Of a stretch of DNA of 9,020 nucleotides, positions 1 to 5,198 are shown one piece after another. The stretch spans positions 1 through 9,020 of the forward strand of contig DAOUTY010000061.1 in the NCBI GenBank assembly GCA_030668425.1. The letters run 5' to 3'. The stretch comes from Chloroflexota bacterium. Lineage in GTDB: Bacteria > Chloroflexota > Dehalococcoidia > SZUA-161. The notes beneath the pieces are model-generated. The model ran no database searches. It was given only the letters and a program-made list of their open reading frames with translations, and had not been told where the DNA came from. Positions within the stretch are counted from its first letter, which is position 1, and the number at the start of each line of letters is the position of its first letter. A program made the translations under genes and the position numbers.

Positions 1-1177
1 CGCTCCTGTAGGGGATGCCGCCCAGGTTGTGGGTAAGGCCGTACTTGGGGTCCTTTAACTGCCGCTTGTCGGCTCTGCCTTGAAGCTGCAGATACATTTC
101 ATAAATCATTCTTATTCCGGATGCGGCAATCGGGTGTCCAAAGCACTTCAAGCCTCCATCGGGTTGGATGGGCTGGGCTCCGTCCAGGTTGAAGCGGCCG
201 CCCATAATATCGTCCTTTACCTTACCCCTGGGGCTGAACTGCAAATCCTCCATAGTCACAGCCTCGGTGATGGAGAAGCAGTCGTGAACCTCGGCCATGC
301 TTATTTCGTCACGCGCGTTCGCTATCCCTGCTTCTTCGTAGGCTCTGGCCGCAGCACGGGTAGTTGTCTCCACGTGGGTGTAATCGTAATCGGTGTACAT
401 CTCTTCCTCACCCGAGCACGCAGCTATCTGGAGCGACTTGACGTAGACGGGGTCGGCTCGGAAGTTCTTTGCCATGTCGGCCCGGCAGACGATGGCCGCT
501 GCCGCTCCATCGCTTACCCCGCAGCAGTCGAACAACCCCAGGGGCCAGGCGACGATAGGGGCGTTCATTATCTGCTCCGCTGTTACCTCTCTGCGCAGGT
601 GAGCTTTGGGGTTCAGTGAGCCGTTATGGTGGCTCTTGGCTGATACCTCAGCCAGCATTCGCTTGCCCTCCTCGGGGCTGAGGTTATATCGGCTGAAGTA
701 CCTTGTGGCCAGCATGGCGAACATCCCGGGGGCAGTCTGGTTCGCACCGATAATTCTGTGTTTTGTCCCGATGACCGCCCAGTGGGTGAATTCGGGGAGC
801 CCGCCGTAACCGGTGTCCTTGAGCTTCTCCACGCCCAGAGCCATAGCGACGTCACTCGCTCCCGAGGCCACGGCATAGCACGCCCCTCTGAAAGCCTCCG
901 AGCCGCTGGCGCACATATTCTCGACCTTGGTGACTGGAATGAATGGCAGCTTCAAGGTCTGAGCCAGAGGCAAAGCACTATCGCCCACATTAACCGAGGT
1001 GAACTCGGGGCCACCCTGCCAGGCGGCTTGAATATCCTTCTTCTCTATCCCCGCGTCCTCGATAGCTTCTTTGAAAGCATCGACCATCAGGTCTTCAGGG
1101 CTTTTATTCCAGAGTTCCCCGAATCGGGTGCATCCCATTCCGATGACTGCGACTTTATCTTTTATGCCCTGTGGCAT
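1..1177 (-). CDS. SCP2/SCPx-type thiolase (acetyl-CoA acetyltransferase family), 3' end cut by window edge
   Basis: Thiolases join or cleave acyl-CoA thioesters in the cytoplasm. The reading frame is open from an ATG at 1175-1177 to base 1, giving 392 residues without a stop, so only the last few residues are missing. An AAGGAGG site (1184-1190) lies 6 bases upstream of the ATG. The nucleophilic cysteine is Cys89 in NMCASGSEAF. The HDCF motif (His298) and GHP motif (His348, in GGLKCFGHPIAASG) fit the SCP2/archaeal thiolase group. Near the C-terminus, T-H-N-L-G-G (382-387) stands where degradative thiolases carry a Cys-x-Gly, as seen in SCP2-like relatives. It lies 100 bases downstream of the HMG-CoA-synthase-like/DUF35 gene on the same strand and probably shares its transcript. 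This suggests a thiolase-scaffold-DUF35 complex. The acyl-CoA substrate cannot be told from sequence. The family call is firm. Confidence 0.93.
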   Translation of the reverse strand, partial: MPQGIKDKVAVIGMGCTRFGELWNKSPEDLMVDAFKEAIEDAGIEKKDIQAAWQGGPEFTSVNVGDSALPLAQTLKLPFIPVTKVENMCASGSEAFRGACYAVASGASDVAMALGVEKLKDTGYGGLPEFTHWAVIGTKHRIIGANQTAPGMFAMLATRYFSRYNLSPEEGKRMLAEVSAKSHHNGSLNPKAHLRREVTAEQIMNAPIVAWPLGLFDCCGVSDGAAAAIVCRADMAKNFRADPVYVKSLQIAACSGEEEMYTDYDYTHVETTTRAAARAYEEAGIANARDEISMAEVHDCFSITEAVTMEDLQFSPRGKVKDDIMGGRFNLDGAQPIQPDGGLKCFGHPIAASGIRMIYEMYLQLQGRADKRQLKDPKYGLTHNLGGIPYRS

Positions 1178-1181
1178 TTTT

Positions 1182-1190
1182 CGCCTCCTT
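1182..1190 (-). promoter_or_regulatory. Ribosome binding site of the thiolase gene
   Basis: On the minus strand this reads AAGGAGGCG, a near-perfect Shine-Dalgarno sequence with the AAGGAGG core ending 6 bases before the ATG. It fixes the start of the thiolase, whose frame is otherwise open at the window edge. Confidence 0.85.
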
Positions 1191-1230
1191 ATCTGTTTGT
1201 GACGCCCTGTAAGAATCGACGCGCAAATCC

Positions 1231-1262
1231 CCCTCCCTTAATCCCCTCCCGCCGGGGGAGGG
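1231..1262. repeat. C-rich tract with hairpin (REP-like) between the two acyl-CoA genes
   Basis: Two CCCTCCC copies (1231-1237 and 1244-1250) are followed by GGGAGGG (1256-1262). The second copy and the G-rich arm can form a 7-bp GC-only hairpin with a 5-base loop. No T-run follows on either strand, so this is not a classic intrinsic terminator. It sits in the 100-base gap between the HMG-CoA-synthase-like gene and the thiolase, where it could act as an intercistronic mRNA-stabilising hairpin or be a copy of a dispersed repeat. Its role is inferred. Confidence 0.5.
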
Positions 1263-1277
1263 AATCACAAGGAGCTT

Positions 1278-2720
1278 TTATACTCTCGCCGGCATCGCCT
1301 TCCAGAAGTAACCGTGTATGCCTCGCACACTATCAACGTACTTTCTGCGAAAAGTCATTTCTACCGGCATGTCCACTTTGAGCGATTCCGGATCGCAATC
1401 GGTGATGTTGAAAGTGAACCTTCCTCCTCCTTCGAAGTCAACCACCCCGTACATCTCCGGGGGGCTGGCACTGAAGGCAAGGCTGTCCATAGTGTAGCTG
1501 AAGAGCTTGCATTTCTTGTCGGAGAAGCGGTACTCTTCCATTTCGTCGATGGCTCCGCAATCGGGGTTGACGCATATTCGTTGGGCAGGATACTGCGGGG
1601 TGCCGCAACGCTTGCATTTCGTCCCGCAGAGGGGCAGAATCGTCTTTCGTTCCCTCCACATCAGGGACACCATCGAGGGCCCGACTTCCCCGCGGAGGCC
1701 CATCTCCATTGGCACTACGTCGCGGTAGGACGAAAACCTCTCATAGTTGGTTAGCTCTTTCCTTGAAGCCAGATAATTCTTTATCCCCATTCTGTCCCTG
1801 GCCTTCTCGATTTGCTCGGTAACCTGGAAGAACAGGGCATCGCTTCCGTTGCCGTAGCTGGCAAGGAGTATCTTGTCTCCTGGCTTGGCGTCTTCGAGCG
1901 CCGCGACGAGCATCATCAGAGAATGAGCAGCGCCGGTGTCGCCTATGGAGGTAAGCATCTCCTGCTGGATTTGAGCGGGATCGAGTTGCAGCCGCTTCGC
2001 TATTCCCGCATGCTCCCTGAGGTAGATGCAGGGATAGATAACTTTAGCGAAGTCCTTGATCTCCAGCCCGTATTTCTGCAACAAGCCGGAGATAGCCTCG
2101 GGGATGAACTTGGTATACCCTTCGTCTCGAATCCACCTGTCTTCCCACATATGGTTGAACTTATCCCCATCCGCCCTCCACTGGTCCATGAAATCGTAGG
2201 AAAGGGAATAGAAGCCCTCCAGGCTGGCGATGACGTCACTATTTCCCAGGATTAGAGCTGCAGCACCCTCTCCGAAGATCACTTCTTGAGGGCTGCCAGC
2301 CTTCCCCAAACGGCAATCGGAGGCACATACCAGGATGTTTTCATCTGATCCCGCTTTTACCGCGTCGTGTGCAGCGAGCAAAGCGCCTGTCCCAGCCTTG
2401 ATAGAATCGCTGAAGTCGCTGGTTCGGATATCAGGGCGCAGGTCAAGGGTAGTGGCGATTATTCCTGCGTTTTGTCTTTCCCTGTAGGGTGGAGTAGTGG
2501 TGGCGAAGTACAAGCCGTCGATCTTCTCCCTTTCGATTTCATCCATGCAATCTATGGCAGCAGCTACCGCCATGGTGAGGCTGTCCTCGTCATAATTGGC
2601 TACTGCCTTCTCCCCCGGCAGGGAGGCTGCTGAAGTCGCCCATCCCGTGGCGGCTGATAAGGTCTTGCGGACTATCCGTTGCAGTGGGATGTAAGCGCCA
2701 TAAGATGTTATCCCGGCCAT
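1278..2720 (-). CDS. HMG-CoA-synthase-like protein fused to a DUF35 Zn-ribbon/OB-fold domain
   Basis: 480 residues from the ATG at 2718-2720. A TTG six codons upstream also opens the frame, but AAAGGAGG (2725-2732) and the promoter place the start at the ATG. Residues 1 to about 310 follow the HMG-CoA synthase/KAS-III thiolase fold (MAGITSYGAYIPL start, S-I-K-A-G-T motif, G-D-T-G-A near 261-265). Residues about 365-480 are a DUF35 module. Its Zn ribbon uses Cys369, Cys372, Cys383 and Cys388, and an OB-fold follows. In archaea HMG-CoA synthase, thiolase and DUF35 protein are separate subunits of one complex; here two are fused and the thiolase gene follows. By my alignment the catalytic Glu, Cys and His of true HMG-CoA synthases are Thr75, Ile107 and Pro230. 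HMG-CoA synthesis is therefore unlikely, and a scaffold or substrate-channel role beside the thiolase is the better guess. Confidence 0.88.
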   Translation of the reverse strand: MAGITSYGAYIPLQRIVRKTLSAATGWATSAASLPGEKAVANYDEDSLTMAVAAAIDCMDEIEREKIDGLYFATTTPPYRERQNAGIIATTLDLRPDIRTSDFSDSIKAGTGALLAAHDAVKAGSDENILVCASDCRLGKAGSPQEVIFGEGAAALILGNSDVIASLEGFYSLSYDFMDQWRADGDKFNHMWEDRWIRDEGYTKFIPEAISGLLQKYGLEIKDFAKVIYPCIYLREHAGIAKRLQLDPAQIQQEMLTSIGDTGAAHSLMMLVAALEDAKPGDKILLASYGNGSDALFFQVTEQIEKARDRMGIKNYLASRKELTNYERFSSYRDVVPMEMGLRGEVGPSMVSLMWRERKTILPLCGTKCKRCGTPQYPAQRICVNPDCGAIDEMEEYRFSDKKCKLFSYTMDSLAFSASPPEMYGVVDFEGGGRFTFNITDCDPESLKVDMPVEMTFRRKYVDSVRGIHGYFWKAMPARV

Positions 2721-2724
2721 TTGC

Positions 2725-2732
2725 CCTCCTTT
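2725..2732 (-). promoter_or_regulatory. Ribosome binding site that decides the start of the HMGS-like gene
   Basis: On the minus strand this reads AAAGGAGG, 4 bases from the ATG at 2718-2720. It lies inside the codons that a longer TTG-started frame would use, which rules against that longer start. Confidence 0.85.
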
Positions 2733-2743
2733 CGTCAATGAAA

Positions 2744-2772
2744 ATTATACCACCCAGTCCTTGTGCTAGCAA
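2744..2772 (-). promoter_or_regulatory. Sigma70-type promoter for the HMGS-like/thiolase operon
   Basis: The minus strand has TTGCTA (2767-2772), a 17-base spacer and a perfect TATAAT (2744-2749). Transcription would start near 2737, leaving a leader of about 17 bases that holds the Shine-Dalgarno site. It lies in the gap after the hydrolase gene, so the acyl-CoA genes have their own promoter rather than depending only on read-through. Confidence 0.75.
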
Positions 2773-2776
2773 TTAT

Positions 2777-2800
2777 GCCGCCTGTGCTTCCTGTGGCGGC
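2777..2800. repeat. Inverted repeat just upstream of the HMGS-like promoter
   Basis: GCCGCC (2777-2782) and GGCGGC (2795-2800) form a perfect 6-bp stem with a 12-base loop. It lies 4 bases beyond the -35 box of the downstream gene and after the hydrolase stop. No T-run follows, so it is a weak terminator candidate for the hydrolase and equally a possible operator. The function is open. Confidence 0.35.
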
Positions 2801-2866
2801 TCGGGATTGGCGGGATCCGCTGGCACTTCACCACCATACGTCTTCGATGAGCAACTGGCTACACCT

Positions 2867-3646
2867 TCAACCGAAAACAAACTCTCTAATGGCGGAGAAA
2901 TATTGCTGCATGCCGACCAGCATTATGTCGTTATGGCCGGCTCCGGGGATGGTCAGCAGCTTTTTGTCCTCTGAACCTACATTCTGGTAGAAAACCTCCG
3001 CCTGCTCATGGGGGATTATCTCGTCATATTGCCCGTGAATCAGCAGGACGGGCATGGTGATAGAGTGGATCTTTTCCAGAGTTGCCTTCTCGAACTCCCC
3101 CAGGTTGGGAGATTGGAATATAGGGATCAGGTAGCTCAGCAGCCGGCCCGCGCTGGCAAACCCACTTTCTATTATCAATCCCTTAAACTCTTGGAGATCG
3201 CTTGAGGCCAGCTCGACGGCGGAGAGGCTCCCCAGAGATCTGCCCATGACGAATAGAGGGCCTCTGTAACCACTTGCCTGCAAGGTGTCTCGAAAGTAGT
3301 TGAATATGATGTGGGCATCGGCAACCGTGTTGGAGAAAGACGGCATGCCACCACTTTGGCCGTATCCTCTATAGTCCGCTACGAACAGATTAATGCTCTC
3401 CCCCTTGTACAGGGAGGCGATCCTGTCGTAGTCGTAGACCACCTCTCCATTACCGTGGAAGAACAGGATGGAGGGCGCGCTCTCGCTGGCGGGATAGAAG
3501 CGGCAGGATATGGATATGCCATCTTCCACAGGTACTGAATGATCCACTGCGCCGGGTGGGGGTGGTGCCCAGTCTTCTCGGGGATAGAAGACGAACTGCA
3601 GGATGTGCGGTTGGTCCAGCCTGGAGTAATCGATTCGGTGTGACAT
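2867..3646 (-). CDS. Alpha/beta hydrolase (serine hydrolase, S33/ABHD12-13-like)
   Basis: 259 residues with the full alpha/beta-hydrolase signature. The oxyanion-loop motif is FFHGNGE (62-68) and is followed by DYRGYGQSGG (91-100). The nucleophile elbow is GRSLG with Ser137, the acid is Asp208 in HGQYDEIIP, and the base is His238 in GAGHND. Length and layout match small esterases/acylhydrolases of the bacterial ABHD12/13-like group. The N-terminus shows no signal peptide or membrane segment, so it is probably cytoplasmic. The substrate is unknown; an acyl ester or thioester would suit the adjacent acyl-CoA genes, but that is a guess. No Shine-Dalgarno precedes the ATG at 3644-3646, and a good promoter lies only 13 bases upstream, so translation may be leaderless or nearly so. 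Downstream of the stop the +1 frame stays open for about 30 codons. Confidence 0.9.
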   Translation of the reverse strand: MSHRIDYSRLDQPHILQFVFYPREDWAPPPPGAVDHSVPVEDGISISCRFYPASESAPSILFFHGNGEVVYDYDRIASLYKGESINLFVADYRGYGQSGGMPSFSNTVADAHIIFNYFRDTLQASGYRGPLFVMGRSLGSLSAVELASSDLQEFKGLIIESGFASAGRLLSYLIPIFQSPNLGEFEKATLEKIHSITMPVLLIHGQYDEIIPHEQAEVFYQNVGSEDKKLLTIPGAGHNDIMLVGMQQYFSAIREFVFG

Positions 3647-3659
3647 GAGCTACGAGTCT

Positions 3660-3688
3660 ATTCTAGCACTCGATTTGTTGCCTTTCAA
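3660..3688 (-). promoter_or_regulatory. Sigma70-type promoter of the hydrolase gene, near-leaderless
   Basis: The minus strand has TTGAAA (3683-3688), a 17-base spacer and TAGAAT (3660-3665). The predicted start of transcription, about 3653, lies only about 6-7 bases before the ATG. This explains the missing Shine-Dalgarno sequence. Confidence 0.65.
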
Positions 3689-3726
3689 TTCCCCTGGGGC
3701 CATTGCGAGGAGCCCTTGTCCCCTGT

Positions 3727-3750
3727 CATTGCGAGCGCAGCGAAGCAATC
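3727..3750 (+). repeat. CATTGCGAG...GAAGCAATC repeat unit, short copy
   Basis: A 24-base imperfect palindrome starting CATTGCGAGCGC and ending CGAAGCAATC, with ATTGC and GCAAT at its two ends. It shares both ends with the longer copy at 3896-3957 but has a much shorter middle, which suggests two length variants of one repeat family. Confidence 0.6.
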
Positions 3751-3834
3751 GCCCGGTGGATTCCTGCTTCCGCAGAGCCTGCCCCATGCTCGACAGGGGG
3801 AATGACAGAGAAGACGCCTGATGTGCAGACCAGA

Positions 3835-3863
3835 TGTCATCCCCGCGCAAGCGGGGATCCAGA
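3835..3863. repeat. CATCCCCGC-GCAA-GCGGGGAT hairpin repeat
   Basis: ATCCCCGC (3839-3846) and GCGGGGAT (3851-3858) form a perfect 8-bp GC-rich stem with a GCAA tetraloop, flanked by TGTC and CCAGA. It looks like a widespread short interspersed repeat that often lies next to the CATTGCGAG type. There is no T-run, so it is not a standard terminator. Confidence 0.65.
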
Positions 3864-3895
3864 GACATCCTGAAGTTCCGGTAATGCGATACCTG

Positions 3896-3957
3896 AGATT
3901 GCTTCGTCGTCCTTCGGTGAACTCCCTTCGGCAAGCTCAGGGCTCCTCGCAATGACA
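3896..3957 (-). repeat. CATTGCGAG...GAAGCAATCTC repeat unit, long copy
   Basis: Read on the minus strand it runs from GTCATTGCGAGGAGCCCTGA to GACGAAGCAATCTC, about 62 bases. Its end modules match the short copy at 3727-3750. Together with the outer arm at 3701-3716 it makes the large inverted repeat. Confidence 0.6.
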
Positions 3958-3993
3958 CGCAATCCCCGAAGCTTTGAAGTGAACCCTAGATTC

Positions 3994-4109
3994 AGGGCAT
4001 GCCTCACTGTTGATTTGACGCAAATAGCCGTGCTTGCTTATAATAATTGCTCGGTGGCCTGTGGATTCGAGACTCTGGTCTGGAAACGCCGTTAACAGGA
4101 CATATGAAC
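3994..4109 (+). repeat. Promoter-leader cassette, copy 1
   Basis: This stretch is homologous to 5041-5154. From 3994 to 4052 it matches 5041-5099 without gaps at 50 of 59 bases. After about 25 less similar bases with one indel, 4078-4108 matches 5124-5154 at 25 of 31. Weaker likeness may reach upstream to about 3966. The unit contains the 8-base palindrome GGCATGCC, the -35 and -10 boxes, the predicted transcription start and the first part of the leader. Confidence 0.85.
4015..4044 (+). promoter_or_regulatory. Strong sigma70-type promoter for the unknown gene
   Basis: TTGACG (4015-4020), an 18-base spacer and TATAAT (4039-4044). Transcription should start near 4051, giving a leader of about 140 bases. 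The -35 box lies inside TTTGACGCAAA, a TTTG-3-CAAA inverted repeat that could be an operator. The palindrome GGCATGCC (3996-4003) lies just upstream. The same arrangement occurs at 5062-5091. Confidence 0.8.
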
Positions 4110-4157
4110 GGATGCTCTCCTGCCCGTTTTGATTTTATACAGCAACCCGGTGCCTAA
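4104..4157 (+). other. Possible 17-codon leader ORF ahead of the unknown gene
   Basis: ATG at 4104 opens MNGCSPARFDFIQQPGA and stops at TAA 4155-4157, 33 bases before the next gene. The ATG and first four codons correspond to the leader ORF of copy 2 (MKGC...). The only Shine-Dalgarno-like sequence is AGGA, 3 bases upstream, which is too close for good initiation. It may be chance carried along by the DNA homology. Confidence 0.25.
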
Positions 4158-4190
4158 GGGTGAGACTGCTGATCTTATGGAGAAACGCAG

Positions 4191-4985
4191 ATGGCTGAAC
4201 AAGAGATTGTGCATGTTGCGATAGCTCCTCCTGATACACTTGATGCAGACCTCGTAGGGAAGGTAGCAACTATTGTCAATAAGGGTATCTATGACACACG
4301 ACTTCTCCTGACCGGCGGTTTCCCGAAGATCGTGGCCCACTGCCAGAGTCTGCAAGCGGCAGAATCGATAACACAGAGCCTTAGAGACGTGGGGCTGGTT
4401 GCGATTGTCTGTAGAGATACAGAGCTTCGCAAGCGTTCACAGATCTTCAGCGCCCACACATTGGAATTCGGGACGGGTGAAGTCCTGTTTCGGGATAAGA
4501 ATGGCCAAGTGGTAAGAAAGAGGGCAAGTGATGTCTTTCTGATTTTGAGAGGGAGGAGGCAAACTCAAATAGAGACAGAGGTAACAACTACCAAAATGAA
4601 GTTTAGTTTGGGTGCGACGGCGCTTATGGGTGGCATTCCCATCTGGCGCAGAGTTCGAGATAAGAACAGGGATGTGTCATTCGAAACAGAATTCTTTGCC
4701 AGGTTGTACGATTGGAAACCAACGGAGCCGTGCGTAGAGATTCTCCAGCATGCTATTAATTATTCATTCGTGGGAGAACAGATGGCTGTCTCTTCACTAA
4801 CAAACTTTAACACCGTGGTTGAGAAACTTAAGGGCGTATTCCCGCAGGCAGCTTTCGACAATAGTCTTGAGAAGACTCTCCAGACAGCCGTGCCCTCAAC
4901 CTCAGTTCAGGAAAAGCTGGAGATCGACTGTAAACTGATCTACCTGTGCCGACTAGCGGCGCATGGCCTTAGCACGTTTAAATAG
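4191..4985 (+). CDS. Conserved-looking hypothetical protein with L12-C-terminal-domain-like N-terminus
   Basis: 264 residues of unknown function. The ATG at 4191 follows GGAGA (4179-4183) by 7 bases. There is no signal peptide; a short hydrophobic stretch (142-151) is too short for a membrane span, so it is probably cytoplasmic. Residues about 16-74 (TLDADLVGKVATIV...AAESITQSLRDVGLVAIV) resemble the ribosomal L12 C-terminal domain: helix, glycine turn, P-K-I-V, then an E-x-I-x-x-x-L-x-x-x-G helix and a strand. Residues about 88-175 look beta-rich and contain LRGRR (119-123) and EVTTTKMKFSLGATALMGG (130-148). I recall similar motifs from uncharacterised delta-proteobacterial-type proteins, but cannot name the family. 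Residues 180-264 look helical. It is visibly AT-richer than its neighbours and lies between two copies of the same promoter-leader, which suggests acquisition or duplication. That it is a gene is well supported; its function is not. Confidence 0.82.
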   Translation: MAEQEIVHVAIAPPDTLDADLVGKVATIVNKGIYDTRLLLTGGFPKIVAHCQSLQAAESITQSLRDVGLVAIVCRDTELRKRSQIFSAHTLEFGTGEVLFRDKNGQVVRKRASDVFLILRGRRQTQIETEVTTTKMKFSLGATALMGGIPIWRRVRDKNRDVSFETEFFARLYDWKPTEPCVEILQHAINYSFVGEQMAVSSLTNFNTVVEKLKGVFPQAAFDNSLEKTLQTAVPSTSVQEKLEIDCKLIYLCRLAAHGLSTFK

Positions 4986-5040
4986 CCAGTATATGCAGTA
5001 TTGTCACCACTCCGATATTCTCTGAGTCAACCGCAGAACG

Positions 5041-5154
5041 AGGGCATGCCTCTGCTCAGATTTGACGCAAATAGCCGCACTTGCTTATAATAATTACTCA
5101 GCAGCGCGGGATTCTAGCCGATAGTCTGGAACCACCGCTGTCAGGCCATATGAA
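5041..5154 (+). repeat. Promoter-leader cassette, copy 2
   Basis: Second copy of the cassette at 3994-4109, offset by 1,047 bases. The palindrome GGCATGCC (5043-5050), TTTGACGCAAATAGCCG and CTTGCTTATAATAATT are all kept, and the differences cluster between the palindrome and the -35 box. Likeness continues to GTCTGGAA (5124-5131) and CCATATGAA (5146-5154). Confidence 0.85.
5062..5091 (+). promoter_or_regulatory. Strong sigma70-type promoter for the crotonase gene
   Basis: TTGACG (5062-5067), an 18-base spacer and TATAAT (5086-5091), the same boxes and spacing as copy 1. Predicted transcription start is about 5098, giving a leader of about 100 bases. The shared TTTG-3-CAAA inverted repeat over the -35 box suggests that both genes answer to the same regulator. 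Confidence 0.8.
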
Positions 5155-5173
5155 AGGCTGCAGGAAAACATAA
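5150..5173 (+). other. Possible 7-codon leader ORF ahead of the crotonase gene
   Basis: ATG at 5150 encodes MKGCRKT and stops at TAA 5171-5173, 25 bases before the crotonase ATG. It starts at the base homologous to the leader ORF of copy 1, and the glycine codon differs silently (GGA/GGC). There is no convincing Shine-Dalgarno, so expression is unproven. Confidence 0.25.
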
Positions 5174-5198
5174 ATCTAAACTTGGAGGAAGACCTGGT

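Larger units (their letters stand above)
3701..3954. repeat. Nested inverted-repeat island (MITE/REP-like dispersed repeats)
   Basis: About 254 bases of non-coding repeat DNA in the 540-base gap between the hydrolase and the unknown gene. The outer arms are a perfect 16-bp inverted repeat, CATTGCGAGGAGCCCT at 3701-3716 and its complement at 3939-3954. Inside lies another pair, CGAAGCAATC at 3741-3750 and its complement at 3897-3906, plus CCCCTGTC (3720-3727) against 3792-3799. The pattern CATTGCGAG...CGAAGCAATC is a repeat type I recognise from many bacterial genomes. Translating it gives an R-rich false ORF. No transposase is present, so this is either a non-autonomous element or several repeat units inserted into one another. 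Confidence 0.75.

Noticed and set aside
80..619. 179-residue plus-strand ORF at the left edge
   Set aside because: It is antisense to the thiolase, whose active-site motifs are read on the minus strand through the same bases.
3650..3958. 102-residue minus-strand ORF (SLRGALSLPKG...)
   Set aside because: It is a translation of the repeat island. The Arg-rich peptides such as LRCARND and LDPRLRGDD are typical false products of these repeats, and no ribosome binding site is seen.
4101..4140. Possible attenuator or riboswitch in the leader of the unknown gene
   Set aside because: Weak stems such as AACGG/CCGTT before a T-rich tract can be drawn, but they are short, absent from the homologous second leader, and match no riboswitch class I know.
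4983..5040. Terminator after the unknown gene
   Set aside because: No GC-rich stem followed by a T-run is visible before the second promoter cassette.
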